A stretch of 64,000 nt of DNA. It comes from Myxocyprinus asiaticus. Taxonomy: Eukaryota; Chordata; Actinopteri; Cypriniformes; Catostomidae. Positions 24,949-37,000 of the stretch are shown here, piece after piece (position 1 is the stretch's first letter; the number at the start of each line of letters is the position of its first letter). The stretch lies in contig NC_059359.1 in NCBI RefSeq assembly GCF_019703515.2, positions 636,001 through 700,000 on the forward strand. The letters run 5' to 3'. Position numbers and translations under genes: made by a program. The notes under the pieces are model-generated. The model was not told the origin of the DNA. It saw nothing but the letters and a program-made list of their open reading frames with translations, and searched no databases.

Positions 24949-25041
24949 ACAACAGACATCCTATCTCATAGATTCACTACAGCTCTACAGGGACTCCCCT
25001 TGTACCTCAGGGACCGTGAAGAAACATCAAACACCTGTCTG
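24949..25041 (+). other. Exon-like open segment, no gene assigned
   Basis: A 93-bp segment is preceded by a strong acceptor (tattttcttcttctccag) and followed by a consensus donor (G|gtgagttt). It is open in the frame TTDILSHRFTTALQG... (31 codons, phase 0). I recognise no family. It could be an unannotated upstream exon, part of the decayed unit at 20.3-20.5 kb, or transposon-derived sequence. Confidence 0.35.
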
Positions 25042-25581
25042 GTGAGTTTTTAACTTTATTTTGAAAGCCCTTTAATGCTTGTTAATTTAGGAAATCTATA
25101 AATGACTACAAACACACGGGTTAGTTTATTGAAAGACATCAACCTCTTCTATGTATTTTTGTAATGTTTCTTCTTTTTTGTCTACAAAATGCGTTTACAT
25201 GTTTGAAAGTTCATGCCAGTTGTTCATTGATCACTTTTCTTCACTGACATGATTTCCATTTTCCTTGAGTGTTTAAGATGGGTAAACTTCAGGTTAGCAC
25301 ACAATGTCAGGCCATGATTTGTTTGCATGAGTGTATTTGAGTTTTGATTTTATATTTACAGAACCATGCACAATAATTTCTCATTAAATTATATAATTAT
25401 TAGGACACAAATTTAGGGAGGGAGGAGGGATGCGCTGTCACAGAGTCCTCGCCACTGCCATCTGCCAGGGGAGCAGCCGCGGCCGTCTGCCTGGGGACGG
25501 AGGAACCGCTGCCATCCACCAAAGTAGGGGAGGAGCGGTTCTGTCCGCCAGAGGGCGGAGGAGCTGTTGAGGACCGGGCAA

Positions 25582-25586
<5 letters not shown>
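25042..25586. other. Intergenic, with a GC-rich 160-bp patch
   Basis: AT-rich to about 25420. From 25425 to 25585 the sequence turns GC-rich with repeated CCGTCTGCC/GCCATCTGCC-like units and gaggagc motifs, then passes directly into the TG array. The patch looks like a minisatellite or transposon fragment. Confidence 0.4.
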
Positions 25587-25618
<32 letters not shown>

Positions 25619-27403
25619 AGTTGTGTGTATGTGTGTATTATGTGTGTGTGAGAGTTGTGTGTATGTGTGTGTGTATTATGTGTGTGTGTGTGAGAGAGTT
25701 GTGTGTGTGTATTATGTGTGTGTGTGTGTATTATGTGTGTGAGTGTGTGTATATTATGTGTGGGTGTAATATGTGTGTATTATGTGTGTGAGTGTGTGTG
25801 CAATATATGTGTTTGTGTGTATTGTGTGTATGTGTGTTTGTAAAATGCGTGTGTATTATGTATGTGTGTATTATGTGTGTGAGTATGTGTATAATGTGCG
25901 TGTAATATGTGTGTGTGTAATATGTGTGTATTAAGTTTGTGTGTGTAATATGTGTATTATGTGTGTGTATAATGTGTGTGTAATATGTGTGTATTATGTG
26001 TGTGTGTAATATGTGTGTATTACGTGTGTGTAATATGTGTGTGTATGTGTGCATGTATTATGTGTGTGTGAGTGTTGTGTGTGTGTATTATGTGTATGTG
26101 TGTATATTGTGTGTGTGAGAGTTGTGTGTATGTGTGTGTATTATGTGTGTGTGAGAGAGAGTTGTGTGTATGTGTGTATCTATTATGTGAATGTGTGTAT
26201 ATTGTGTGTGTGTGAGTGTAATATGTGTATGTATTACGTGTGTGAGTGTGTGTATATTATGTGTGGGTGTAATATGTGTGTGTATTACGTGTGTGAGTGT
26301 GTGTGCAATATATGTGTTTGTGTGTATTGTGTGTGTGTGTGTTTGCAAAATGTGTGTGTATTATGTGTGTGTAATATGTGTGTATTATGTGTGTGAGTGT
26401 CTGTATAATGTAGGTGTAATGTGTGTATTATGTGTGTGTGTGTAAAATGTGTGTATTAAGTGTGTGTATAATATATGTGTATTATGTGTGTGTATAATGT
26501 GTGTGTAATATGTGTGTATTATGTGTGTGTGTAATGTATTAAGTGTGTGTGTAATATGTGTGTATTATGTGTGTGTATAATATGTGTGTGAGTGTGTGTA
26601 TAATGTGTGTAATATGTGTGTATTAAATGTGTGTGTAATATGTGTGTATTATGTGTGTGAGTGTGTGTATAATGTGTGTGTAATATGTGTGTATTATGTG
26701 TGTGTGTAATATGTGTGTGTATGTGTGCATGTATTGTGTGAGTGTTGCGCGTGTGTGTTATGTGTATGTGTGTATATTGTGTGTGTGAGAGTTGTGTTAT
26801 GTGTGCATATGTGTGAGAGTCGTGCATATGAATTATGTGTGTGTGTGTGAGAGTTGTGTGTATGTGTGTGTGTATTATGTGTGTGTGTATATATTGTGTG
26901 TGTGTGTGTGTATTATGTGTGTGTGAGAGAGTTGTGTGTATTTGTATATTGTGTGTGTGTGTGTGTTTGTATTATGTGTGTTTGTATTATGTGCGTGTGT
27001 ATTATGTGTATGTGTGTATATTGTGTGTGTGAGAGTTGTGTTATGTGTGCATATGTGTGAGAGAGTTGTGTGTATGTGTGTGTGTATTATGTTTGTGTGT
27101 ATATTGTGTGTGTGTGTGTGTATTGTGTGTGTGAGAGAGTTGTGTGTATTTGTATATTGTGTATGTGTATTATGTGTGTGTGAGTGTTGTGTGTGTGTAT
27201 AATGTGTATGTGTGTATATTGTGTGTGTGAGAGTTGTGTTATGTGTGCATGTGTGTGAGAGTTGTGCATATGTGTGTGCATTATGTGTGTGTGTGAGAGT
27301 TGTGCATATGTGTGTGCATTATGTGTGTGTGTGAGAGTTGTGTGTATGTGTATTATGTGAATGTGTGTATATTGTGTGTGTGTATGTGTGTGTATTATGT
27401 GAA

Positions 27404-27446
<43 letters not shown>

Positions 27447-27600
27447 TATGTGTGTGAGTGTGTGTGTATTATGAGTGGGTGTAATATGTGTGCGTATTAT
27501 GTGTGTGTGTGTGTGTGCAATATATGTGTTTGTGTGTATTTTATGTGTGTGTGTAATATGTGTGTATTATGTGTGTGTGATATTTGTGTGTATGTGTGTA
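25587..27600. repeat. About 2 kb TG-rich array with higher-order structure
   Basis: It is almost entirely alternating TG with interspersed TATTATG, GAGAGTTG and GTAATATG variants. A block beginning tgtgtgagtgtgtgtatatt and running through gcaatatatgtgtttgtgtg recurs at about 25735, 26240 and 27455. Another, gtgcatatgtgtgagag, recurs near 26800, 27045 and 27240. So it is not a simple microsatellite. Frames on either strand (Cys-Val or His-Thr rich) are artefacts. Confidence 0.93.
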
Positions 27601-28060
27601 AGTCTCGCTCGTGCCCCTAGAGGGCTCAGCTGTCTGTCTCTCTCTCAGAATGTGTCTGTCGGTTCTTCGGGTCTGTATGTGAGTTCGGGATCTCCTCATC
27701 ATGTCCTCCGTGGGTGATGCAGGAGCGTGCGGACCTGGACCGACACCGGGACCGAATAACGGCGGTTCAGGTCCGGCGTGCGGCGCGTCCAACCCGCGAA
27801 AGTTCAGTGAGAAGATCGCGCTGCACACGCAGAGACAGGCGGAGGAGACGGCGGCGTTTCAGGAGGTCATGATGGACCTCACCTCCACACGGGTAACACA
27901 CACACACACACACACACTGATCACACACGGGAACGGGATGCGGGTCCGAGTTTCCCGCGGAAAAATGTCAAATCTGTGTTTTTCTCTCGGTCGCGGGAGC
28001 GCGCACGGCGCTGGCGGCCGGTGGGCGGCGGGAGCGCGCGCGAGTAGGTAGTTAGCATGT
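27601..28060 (+). promoter_or_regulatory. crtc2: crtc2 5' region and CpG-rich first exon
   Basis: The interval between the TG array and the ATG (27601-27700) is the only non-repetitive sequence next to exon 1. CpG density is high from 27700 to about 28050, peaking at 27995-28045 (gcgggagcgcgcacggcgc). This is where a housekeeping-type promoter would be expected. A gcccctagagggctcag sequence at 27613 resembles a CTCF half of the CCNCTAGRGGGC type. No TATA box seen. The start of transcription is not visible. Confidence 0.45.
27701..27892 (+). CDS. crtc2: crtc2 exon 1 (CREB-binding domain)
   Basis: 64 codons from the ATG: a Gly/Pro-rich start, then [15 protein letters not shown] and [17 protein letters not shown]. 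It ends CGG|gtaaca in phase 0. The donor is followed by a short AC repeat. Confidence 0.95.
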
Positions 28061-31000
28061 TGGCTAACGGAAGCTAACGTAATAAACTTTGGTTTTATGA
28101 AAACCGAATCAAGTAAAGAGATTAAAGTAACTGTAAAGAATTGGCAGATGTTAATAGAGCCCTTATGATGGGTAACATTAATAAAAGTGTTTTACATGTT
28201 TGTGTGAGTTTGATGAGACTGACAGGAAACGATTAGCGGATTAGCATGAATCCTCTCGCATATTAAACTCATACTTTATATCAATATTCATTTAAATATC
28301 ACTCTAATATCACTGTATCGACACAATACTAGTATTGTGTGCAGTCACGGTTGTATCTGCTCGGTTAACGGCTGTTTTATAGATAATATGTTGTTTTATG
28401 AAAGTTTTGATTGACTTTATCTGATGGCAATTACCAGAGATGTACTATGTTTTTTAGTTAAGTACCATGTTTAGTTTATATTCCTCACACGAAGCCAAAA
28501 TGTGGGTGTCACCGTCAGCCATTCTCATATGTACATTCTTATTTAATAAAGAGGCTTGTCATCTAAATAAGCTCAAAGTCTGAAAATATACACGTTTTTA
28601 AAGGAATATTTCGGATTCAATACAAGTTAACACTCTGAGGGTGTTTTTAAACACTTCCTGTTTCAGTGGCATACCTTTTGGCTTATAACTTGACAAAAAA
28701 CCCACACACACAAGGAGGGTCAAGTGTTTGGTATCATTGTAAAGAGAACTATAATGATATAGATTATGATACATTCTGAGACTCAGCTTAAGAAACTGCT
28801 GAAAAAAAAATTGAGGCAAAATATTACTTTTTTTCTTATATTTCTGATTTGACATTATATATCTCTGGGTGTAAATAAGGTGGTTCTGAAAAACTGCTTT
28901 TGTTTTGTTCCCAATCATATCAACTGTAACTGAGTTAAATTTTGTGATGAAACGACAAAGCAATCAAAAGTTATAGCATTACAAAAATAATTTATCATAG
29001 TGTCCAAAAACATCCCCAAACAAATAAAACATAATAATTGTACATAAGAACTAATTACACATGCAAACACAACAATGACTAAAGGTTTGTATAGCATGCA
29101 GACATGATTTTAGTAATGAGATTTCACAGAATGAGTTTCATTCTGTGTCATTTGAGTCATCATTGAGTCTGTGTCATGTATTTGGCGCCATCTCCTGGTG
29201 GTCATATGTAACATTGTGCTTCATGTGGATTATCTAATGATCTATAAATCTGATTATCTTGTGTGTGGACTCGTTTGAAAGATAATCACCTCCTCTAAGT
29301 AGTGGTATGTGATATTTTATGTTCAGTTTATATTTCGTGAAGTTAGAAGAGAAAACGCGGTATATAAGCAACATCAACATAATTGTCAAAGACATATACT
29401 TAGCTATTACTCACTATATTTTTCTGTGAGTAAAACAAATAGGCTGGTTGTATTCTACTCTTTGAGAGCTTTCCAACAACATATGACACATGCTATTTGA
29501 TCAGTTTGATATTTTTACTGATTACAATAACATGTACAGTGCAATTTGTTTCTATAAATGATCAAAACGAAACACTTCTGATTTTTCTGCAAATTTCAAA
29601 GCACTTGTTCAGTTTTGGTCATAATGCTACATGCATTATAAAGTAGAGCTTCTAAGATTTCAAACGATACCTATTTTGTTGGTCAAGGCTGTAGTTATTA
29701 ATATTTTGATAATTAATTTTTTTGTAGCTCAGTCGACAGCATTTGTGGCGTAATGTTGATTGTTGAATGTTGAAAATGAATTTTGACTCGTCCCTCCTTT
29801 TCTTTAAAAAAGCAAAAAGGTTACAACAGCTGGGTTTCCATCCACATATTTTAAAGCACATTTTGAGATATTATATAAAAACTGCTGGATAGAAACACCA
29901 AGATGCGAATAAAATGTGCACAAAAAAACTATACATTCGCTTGAGGTAGAGTTAGTGATGATTTTGTTCTTTTGAACACATGGGATGTAAATACTGCTTT
30001 ATTTGCACATTGCTTTTGCGATTTTAGGTTTTTTCACATTAAATAAATTCACAATTTGGATGGAAACATAGCTGCTGAGGCATAATGGAAGTCAATGGGG
30101 TCAATCTGTAAACATTAAAATACTGTTTCAAAAGTATAGACACAAGACATAAACAATATGTGTGTTAACATGATTTTACTGTGATATAATCACTTACTAA
30201 CCACATCTGTGTGAAGATATAGACAATTTTACACCTTCTTTGCTATGATGATGTAACACCATAAACCCTAAAACGACCATAAAACAGCAGTTTAATCAAC
30301 TTTACAGCTCAAATAATACACAAGAATTAATATAAGTGCTTTTATAAAATTATAAGCGTCACATTTCTGCCTTTAAACCCTCCAAAAATTGACCCCATTG
30401 ACTTCCATTGTAAGTGTCTCACTGGAACACAGATTTAAAGAAAAGGAGGGACGAGTCGAAGTTAAAGGGATTAGTTCACCCAAAAATGAAAATTCAGTCA
30501 TTGTTTACTCACCCCTGTGTTGTAATAACCATATATGACTTTCTTTCTTTTTCTGAACACAAAATGTTGTGCTCAGTGATGTCATACAATGGCAGTTTAT
30601 GGTGACCACCTCTTCAAGCTTCAAAAGAACACAAAAGTATAATTCAGAAGTCTAATAAATTATTCATGAGACTCATGATTGTTGTGAAAGCATACGATAA
30701 GATTTGATGAGAAACAAACTGAAATCTAATGTATTATTTAGTGAAAATGTTCACTGACCGTTGATCTCCTGTGTGTGTTCATGAGTCTTCACGCGAGCTT
30801 TAAGCTCTTTGCATGAGAGTAACAGTAGTTACACAGCATGAGCGAGATGGGGCGTTCAATCAAAAACTTGTTTGGTTTCACTTCAACAGGAACACCAGCG
30901 ATATTAACAACAGAAAACACAACATAGCTGCACACAAAACAGAGAACAGAACTTACTAAACATGTCTGAAGAGTTTGTAGTCGAAGAATTGATTCATTTC

Positions 31001-34000
31001 TATGCCCAGCCTTATTTTTTTGAACTGGAGTCCTCAATCAAACAGAGAGATGTGGCTGAAGGTAGCTACAAGTACCGCTGCTCCCTATACCGTATTACAG
31101 AGTCTGCGTAGGGCACCAACTCCCTTTGGGGGCACCAGAAACTCCACCGGCTGTCGCACCTTATTCAAGGACCCGAAAGCAGTCACGGAACACAGACAGT
31201 CGCCTTATGCTCGCATGAACGCCCTATCTCGCGGCTGCTGCGTAACTACTGTTACTCTCATGCAAAGCTCGCGTGAAGACTCATGAACACACACAGGAGA
31301 TCAATGGTCAGTGAACATTTTCACTAAATAATACTTTAGATTTCAGTTTGTGTCTCACCAAATCTTATCGTATACTTTCACAACAATCATGAGTCTCATG
31401 AATAATTTATTAGACTTCTGAATTATACTTTTGTGTTCTTTTGAAGCTTGAAGAGGTGGTCACCATAAACTGCCATTGTATGACATCACTGAGCACAACA
31501 TTTTGTGTTCAGAAAAAGAAAGAAAGTCATATAGGGTTATAACAACACAGGGGTGAGTAAACAATGACTGAATTTTCATTTTTGGGTGAACTAATCCTTT
31601 AATTTTTGTGGTAATCAACATTATGCCACAAATGCTGTCGATTGAGCTGTTGTATTGAACACAGAATATTCCTTTAAGATCTCTCTCAGGCTAAATGTTT
31701 TGTGATCGGATCACTAAAACCACATCGGGAGATGGTCAAAAACAGTCGTTTTTATGAACAGAGGTGTAAATGCAAATCCGCCCTGATGCGTCTCGGACAG
31801 CAGCGAAGCCCCACCCACTCACCTGTCAGTCCAACACTGTGCTAAAACAAGAGTTTAAAATTGACTGTTTATCTGTGGCTTGAAAATAAAATAACAGTCC
31901 AGAAATTCTTCTCGATTGACATGCTAGTGTTTGAATTTCAAGTGTATCTGGTAAAGAGGTACTGTACATCAAACCGAACGAAACTGAAGTGAGCTGCACG
32001 AGAGATCGAGACTCTCTATCACGGACACACTCTCTTAATTAGTTTCAATGGTGATGCAATGTAGAGAGCAGTTTGAAGTGAAACGAGTTTCATATGAATC
32101 AGATTTATGATGCTTTTTCCATCTTTATTTTTGCTGTAGATGTCTGTGATGCATCAGACAGACAGCGAGCGGTTCGAGCAGCATGTATAATCATCACAGT
32201 CTGACGGTGCTGTGAGATGTTGTGTGATGTCACACTGACTCCAGCACAATGCTGTCACTGTCCACTTCTAACAAGCGTGTGGGCACACACACACACAATG
32301 CTTCTCCCTCAGTACAGTAGCGTGTATGAGGGTGAGAGGTCACGACCCTGAGTGCCACACATTGACGGGTCACAGCACCCGGATCTCTTTTACTCGCCAT
32401 GTATAAATGATTATGCACCAAAAATGGCAAACATTAAAATCAAGTGATTAATATGGAGAAACTGACTAAATGGAAGCTCTTTCTTCAGGGGGGTATGATG
32501 AAAGCTTTTTGCATGGTCCGTGGGTTTTCTAAAACAGTAACATCAAACATAGGAAATTATGAATAATTATTAGTGTTACATATGAATAATCGAGATTACA
32601 GTTACAGCTGACACAATTTACTATTTGTGAAAGTGTCAATTACAGCTGTCCATGCAGGTCTTTTTATGTTGCGTCAAATTTTTAAATTTATTTTTCAATT
32701 TAACGTGTGCTTTTGCAGCGGTGGAGCATTGTAACCAATCACAGACAAGTCCACACTCGTTTCATTTGTATAATCTATTCAAAACTACTTTGGTTTTCAT
32801 GCTTTTAAGAAGGCCAGTGTGAAGCTGACAGTTTAGGCATTCTCTATTCACTGATAAAAACAAATATAAAGTCATTCAGAAACAGATCTCGGCTTGTTTT
32901 GGATTTGTAACCAGCATAAAGAATAGTTCTGGGTATTGATACCGATTTCCCGATTCAGTTCCGATTCACAAGCTCTTGATTTAATATCGATTCATATGTG
33001 TATATTTCAGTTATAATGTCACTTTTGCTTATATATGAAATAAATCTCTGTCAGCTAATTCTGTAATTATACAGGGGACCTTCTAACTAGGCACAATATG
33101 AAAATATTAATTCGTTTTTCATCATTTTGGTCACATTGTATCTTTTTAAAAATTAAGAAATCATTGTATTTAATCAATAAATACGATATTATATTGCATA
33201 CAGTATATTTTGATACATTTTTATTGTTTAATTGCATAATTTGTACTACTTACAGTAGGGATGGGACGATATATTGAATTTCGATATATACGTATATCGC
33301 AAACCAAAAAAATTATGAACCATATTGTGGCATAACTCGATATTTCGAAATTTGCAACATTGTTTTCTATCAATGTGATCATAAATAAAATGACCCGTCA
33401 AACATCATAATCTCTCTATCTCTTGATTTTAACACTACTGCTGGTTTACAGAGTTCACACGAGGTCCTTAAAGTGCTTGAATTTAGCTTTTAGAAATGTA
33501 AGTACTGGAACACCTGGAAAATCGCCTTGTTTTGATGAAAAGTGCTTGAGATTAAAGCGGATCGTTTCCTCCGTGTAATGTGTGTCCATCAAAGATGATG
33601 CGACTCCACTTTCATTGAATAATGTGTCTTAATATCCTTTCTGTTCTGTTCATTTTAATCTCACACAGCATGGATGCGCTAAAGAAACCGAGAGATTCTC
33701 GTTGATGTTCGCTGAACCGGAACACTGTGAGCCGCTCGTTAAACTCTTAAAGTGACAGTAGCCTTTTTAGCATTTCTTATACAAATGAATATATGTAATA
33801 ACTCAATGTTATTACTTATAAATTATACACATTATTTCAAACAGTGACAGCTCATATATTTATTATGTATACAATTTCATGATATAATATCAATTAATAG
33901 AATGTATGATTTTTGTATTTTTAAAAAGTTAAATTTTGATTATAATAATGATGACAAACAAATTATTAAAATATAAATATACACTTTCACGTACTTTTTT

Positions 34001-37000
34001 CAGGACATGTTTTGTTCAGTTCTATTGATTGTTCTGCACCTGATCAGCATGAATGTAGATCACTGTCTTTTCTTATAGAGAAACTCTTATGATTTAAACT
34101 TTGAGCATTTATATTGTGTATTAAAGAACTTTATTTTGATGAGAAATTATAATGTGTATTTTGCTCAAACATGTGTTCAGAAAATAATTTTTTTCTGTAA
34201 TACTTTGTCATTTAAGTGTTATAATATCAAATCGAACCAAATCGTGAGATAACCATATCATCCCATCCCTAATTTACAGGTATTTACATTGATTTGTTGA
34301 GCACGTGCTGAAAACGGTACTGTCTCTTTAAGAAAACAGGCATCTCTGTAAACAGTGTCTTTAAATGAGCGCATGTTAATGAGAGAGACTCGGATGACTT
34401 TATCTCATCTGTGCTATGCCTTAGAATTAATGAAGATTAGAATTAAATGTTTCTTTTGTTGTTTTTGATCAATAACTGACTGTAAAGAACAGAAAGAGTA
34501 TTTAAAGAGACATTATTCGATGACTAATCGGTCGTGTGGATTTTGTCTTTGGACACAAATGGATCAACTTTACTGTCAACACGCTGTGAAAAGATCTCAC
34601 CGATATACTACACAATCACTGCTGAGTGAAATCTCAACATTTACCAGCCAGTTGCCAAACTGATCAAAAAATTGATCCATGGCTTTTGAGAATCGATATC
34701 GAATCGACCAAATAAAAAAATAATAAAACAATAATAACAAATTAATCAAAAATATTTGTTTTGCCTACAGATAAAGAACATGACATGCAGTTATGCGTGT
34801 TATTTAAAAATAAATATGTATTTTTATGTAAATTGCATTAATTTAATTTCAATATCTAGGGAAATAATCAACATTTATGATTATTGTCATAATCGTGCAG
34901 CCCTAAATATTGCCATGAATTGCATAATTCCAACAAAATGCATAAATATTAACATGACAGTTTCATTCAGAAAACGTAGAGTTTGTTTGGACACAAACTT
35001 TTGGAGGTGATAAACCTGTTTATTTTGTTATTGTTTTTAGTTTCATTTTATTATTTGCATTTAGCATTGTTTTCCCCTGCCGTCTGTGACCCAATGAGAA
35101 CCATTTCTGGGTCACAATCCACCAGTTCACACTGATGTAACGAGTGTGTCTGGAGCTGTCGGGTGAGACTCGACCGGCTGGTTTGTCTCAGATGTTGATT
35201 TGACAGTCTTCATGAACTCGTCTGCTCCTCTGCATTGATGTCTATTCAAATCATTATGAAAAATGTCTGATGATTGTTCACAGATGTTTGTGTACGTGTA
35301 GTTACACACCCAGTGAGTGATGTCACCTTTAGGTGTGGTTGAATGTCTACACATAAATGGCGTAGCTTCTCTCCGCGGGACACTAGAGGAGCATAAGAGG
35401 TGTGACGGCCTGTGTGCTCTGATGCATACTGCATATTTTGTCAGATGCAGGCCATTCAGTTACTCCAAGCATAAATAAAAGCACATACCATGCACTGTTT
35501 ACATAGTAGACGTAGTAGCTGAGCAGTTCTTACGTTAAACAGATCTTTTCTCTATTGTTTGTATCTTTCAGTTGATGTGCGATCGATTGAACGCTGCAGG
35601 ATTTCAACGTTCCTCTCATGTTGTTTTGCAGATTCAGGCACAGAAGGTCCGATTGGCCAGAACTCAGGGCCCGTATTACAGCGGATCTCTGCCCAACGTC
35701 AACCAGATCGGCAGGACAGCATCAGACCTGCAGGTGTGTGTTTGTGTTTAATCAGGCGTGTAATGTGTCTCTAGATGCGGCTGCATCAACAACAGCTCAT
35801 TATGTGTGTGTTAGTATATGCCGTGGGGCTACTAGATTATTTTAACCTGGATCTAACACCCCTGTGTGTGTGTGTTTGCTCTCTCAGGGCTCGTTCCAGT
35901 CTCCTTTGGACTCCAGTCGCTCCACACGGCATCATGGTCTGGTGGAGAGAGTTCACAGAGACAGACGCTTCATCTCTCCCAGCAGGCCTTACAGGAGACA
36001 AGTATCCTTCCTGTCTGAAAACACTCCACCTGTGTCTGTCATGTTTAAGGGGCCTTCGCTGCAAAAACGCATTTTCTTACAGAGTATTTTTGTCTTTTCT
36101 TTTTTTGTCATTCTTAAAGCTGAAGTATGTCATTTCTGTGACACTAGCGCCACCGATCGGAATTGCAAAAATAAACAATGTTTTCAAAACAGCTTTCTGA
36201 ACACACCCCTCATCTGCTGATAGTCAGATAGCCCCGCCCCCAACTCACACCATTGGTTGAGTAACATTGTTAGAGTGGGTCTAAGTGGGTCATTCAACAA
36301 ACACAGGAGTTTTCAGAGACGCAGTGTTTACAGTTTTCCAGAAAATGAACCTAAAAATGGCTTACTAATAGTTGTCTCTGCATATTAAGCTGGGATAGAA
36401 GAAAGTATTTTAACAGTGAAAAATGTACATACTTCAGCTTTTTAACCCTAAAACAACCCTATTTTAACCCTAACCCTAAATAACCCTAACCCTATTTGAG
36501 AAGCAAAATACAGGGATACAAACTGTTTCACTCAGAAATACTGAACGTCACATTACGGGAGTCAAATGGTTACGTTCACATTGAGTTTAATATTATGCAG
36601 AATTACTGTCTGTGTAGATGCTGTTCACACCCTTGACCTCTGACCTCAGATAGACAGCACTCACAGCAGCTCTGTGTATCTGTCCCCACCCCCTGACCCC
36701 AGCTGGAGAAGGTAAAACACTCATTGGTTCTGACTCACATACAGTCGCTTGGAAACAGTTGCTTGCTGTTGTGTTTGTGTGTGTGATGGCATGAACAAAC
36801 ACAGATGTTGGCTGCACTAAAACAGCTCTCCCCCCTTCATCTGCTCTTCTCACTATTGACACAAGTCTCTTAGGAGACACTCTTCTTTATTTCACTCTGG
36901 GCTTTTCTTTTGTTCTGTTCTGGTCGTGACGCCCTGTGATTCATAACCTCTTCCTCTTGGACTAATCGTTGTGTTCTGAGCGATGAGCAGCTGGTGATTT

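Larger units (their letters stand above)
28602..31673. mobile_element. TTAA foldback element with three insertions, crtc2 intron 1
   Basis: TTAA at 28598-28601 and 31674-31677 flank ends AGGAATATTTCGGATTCAAT and, reversed, AGGAATATTCTGTGTTCAAT. The body (gacagcatttgtggc, ctcgtccctccttttcttt) is seen uninterrupted at 61138-61390. Three elements are inserted: the ACCCTTTAA element (28628-29726), a small MITE (29827-30074) and a TTAA foldback (30466-31598). Confidence 0.8.

Noticed and set aside
25731..27620. Many open frames on both strands across 25.7-27.6 kb (Cys/Val-rich or His/Thr-rich)
   Set aside because: They are translations of the TG/CA array and have no splice or start context; composition alone explains them.
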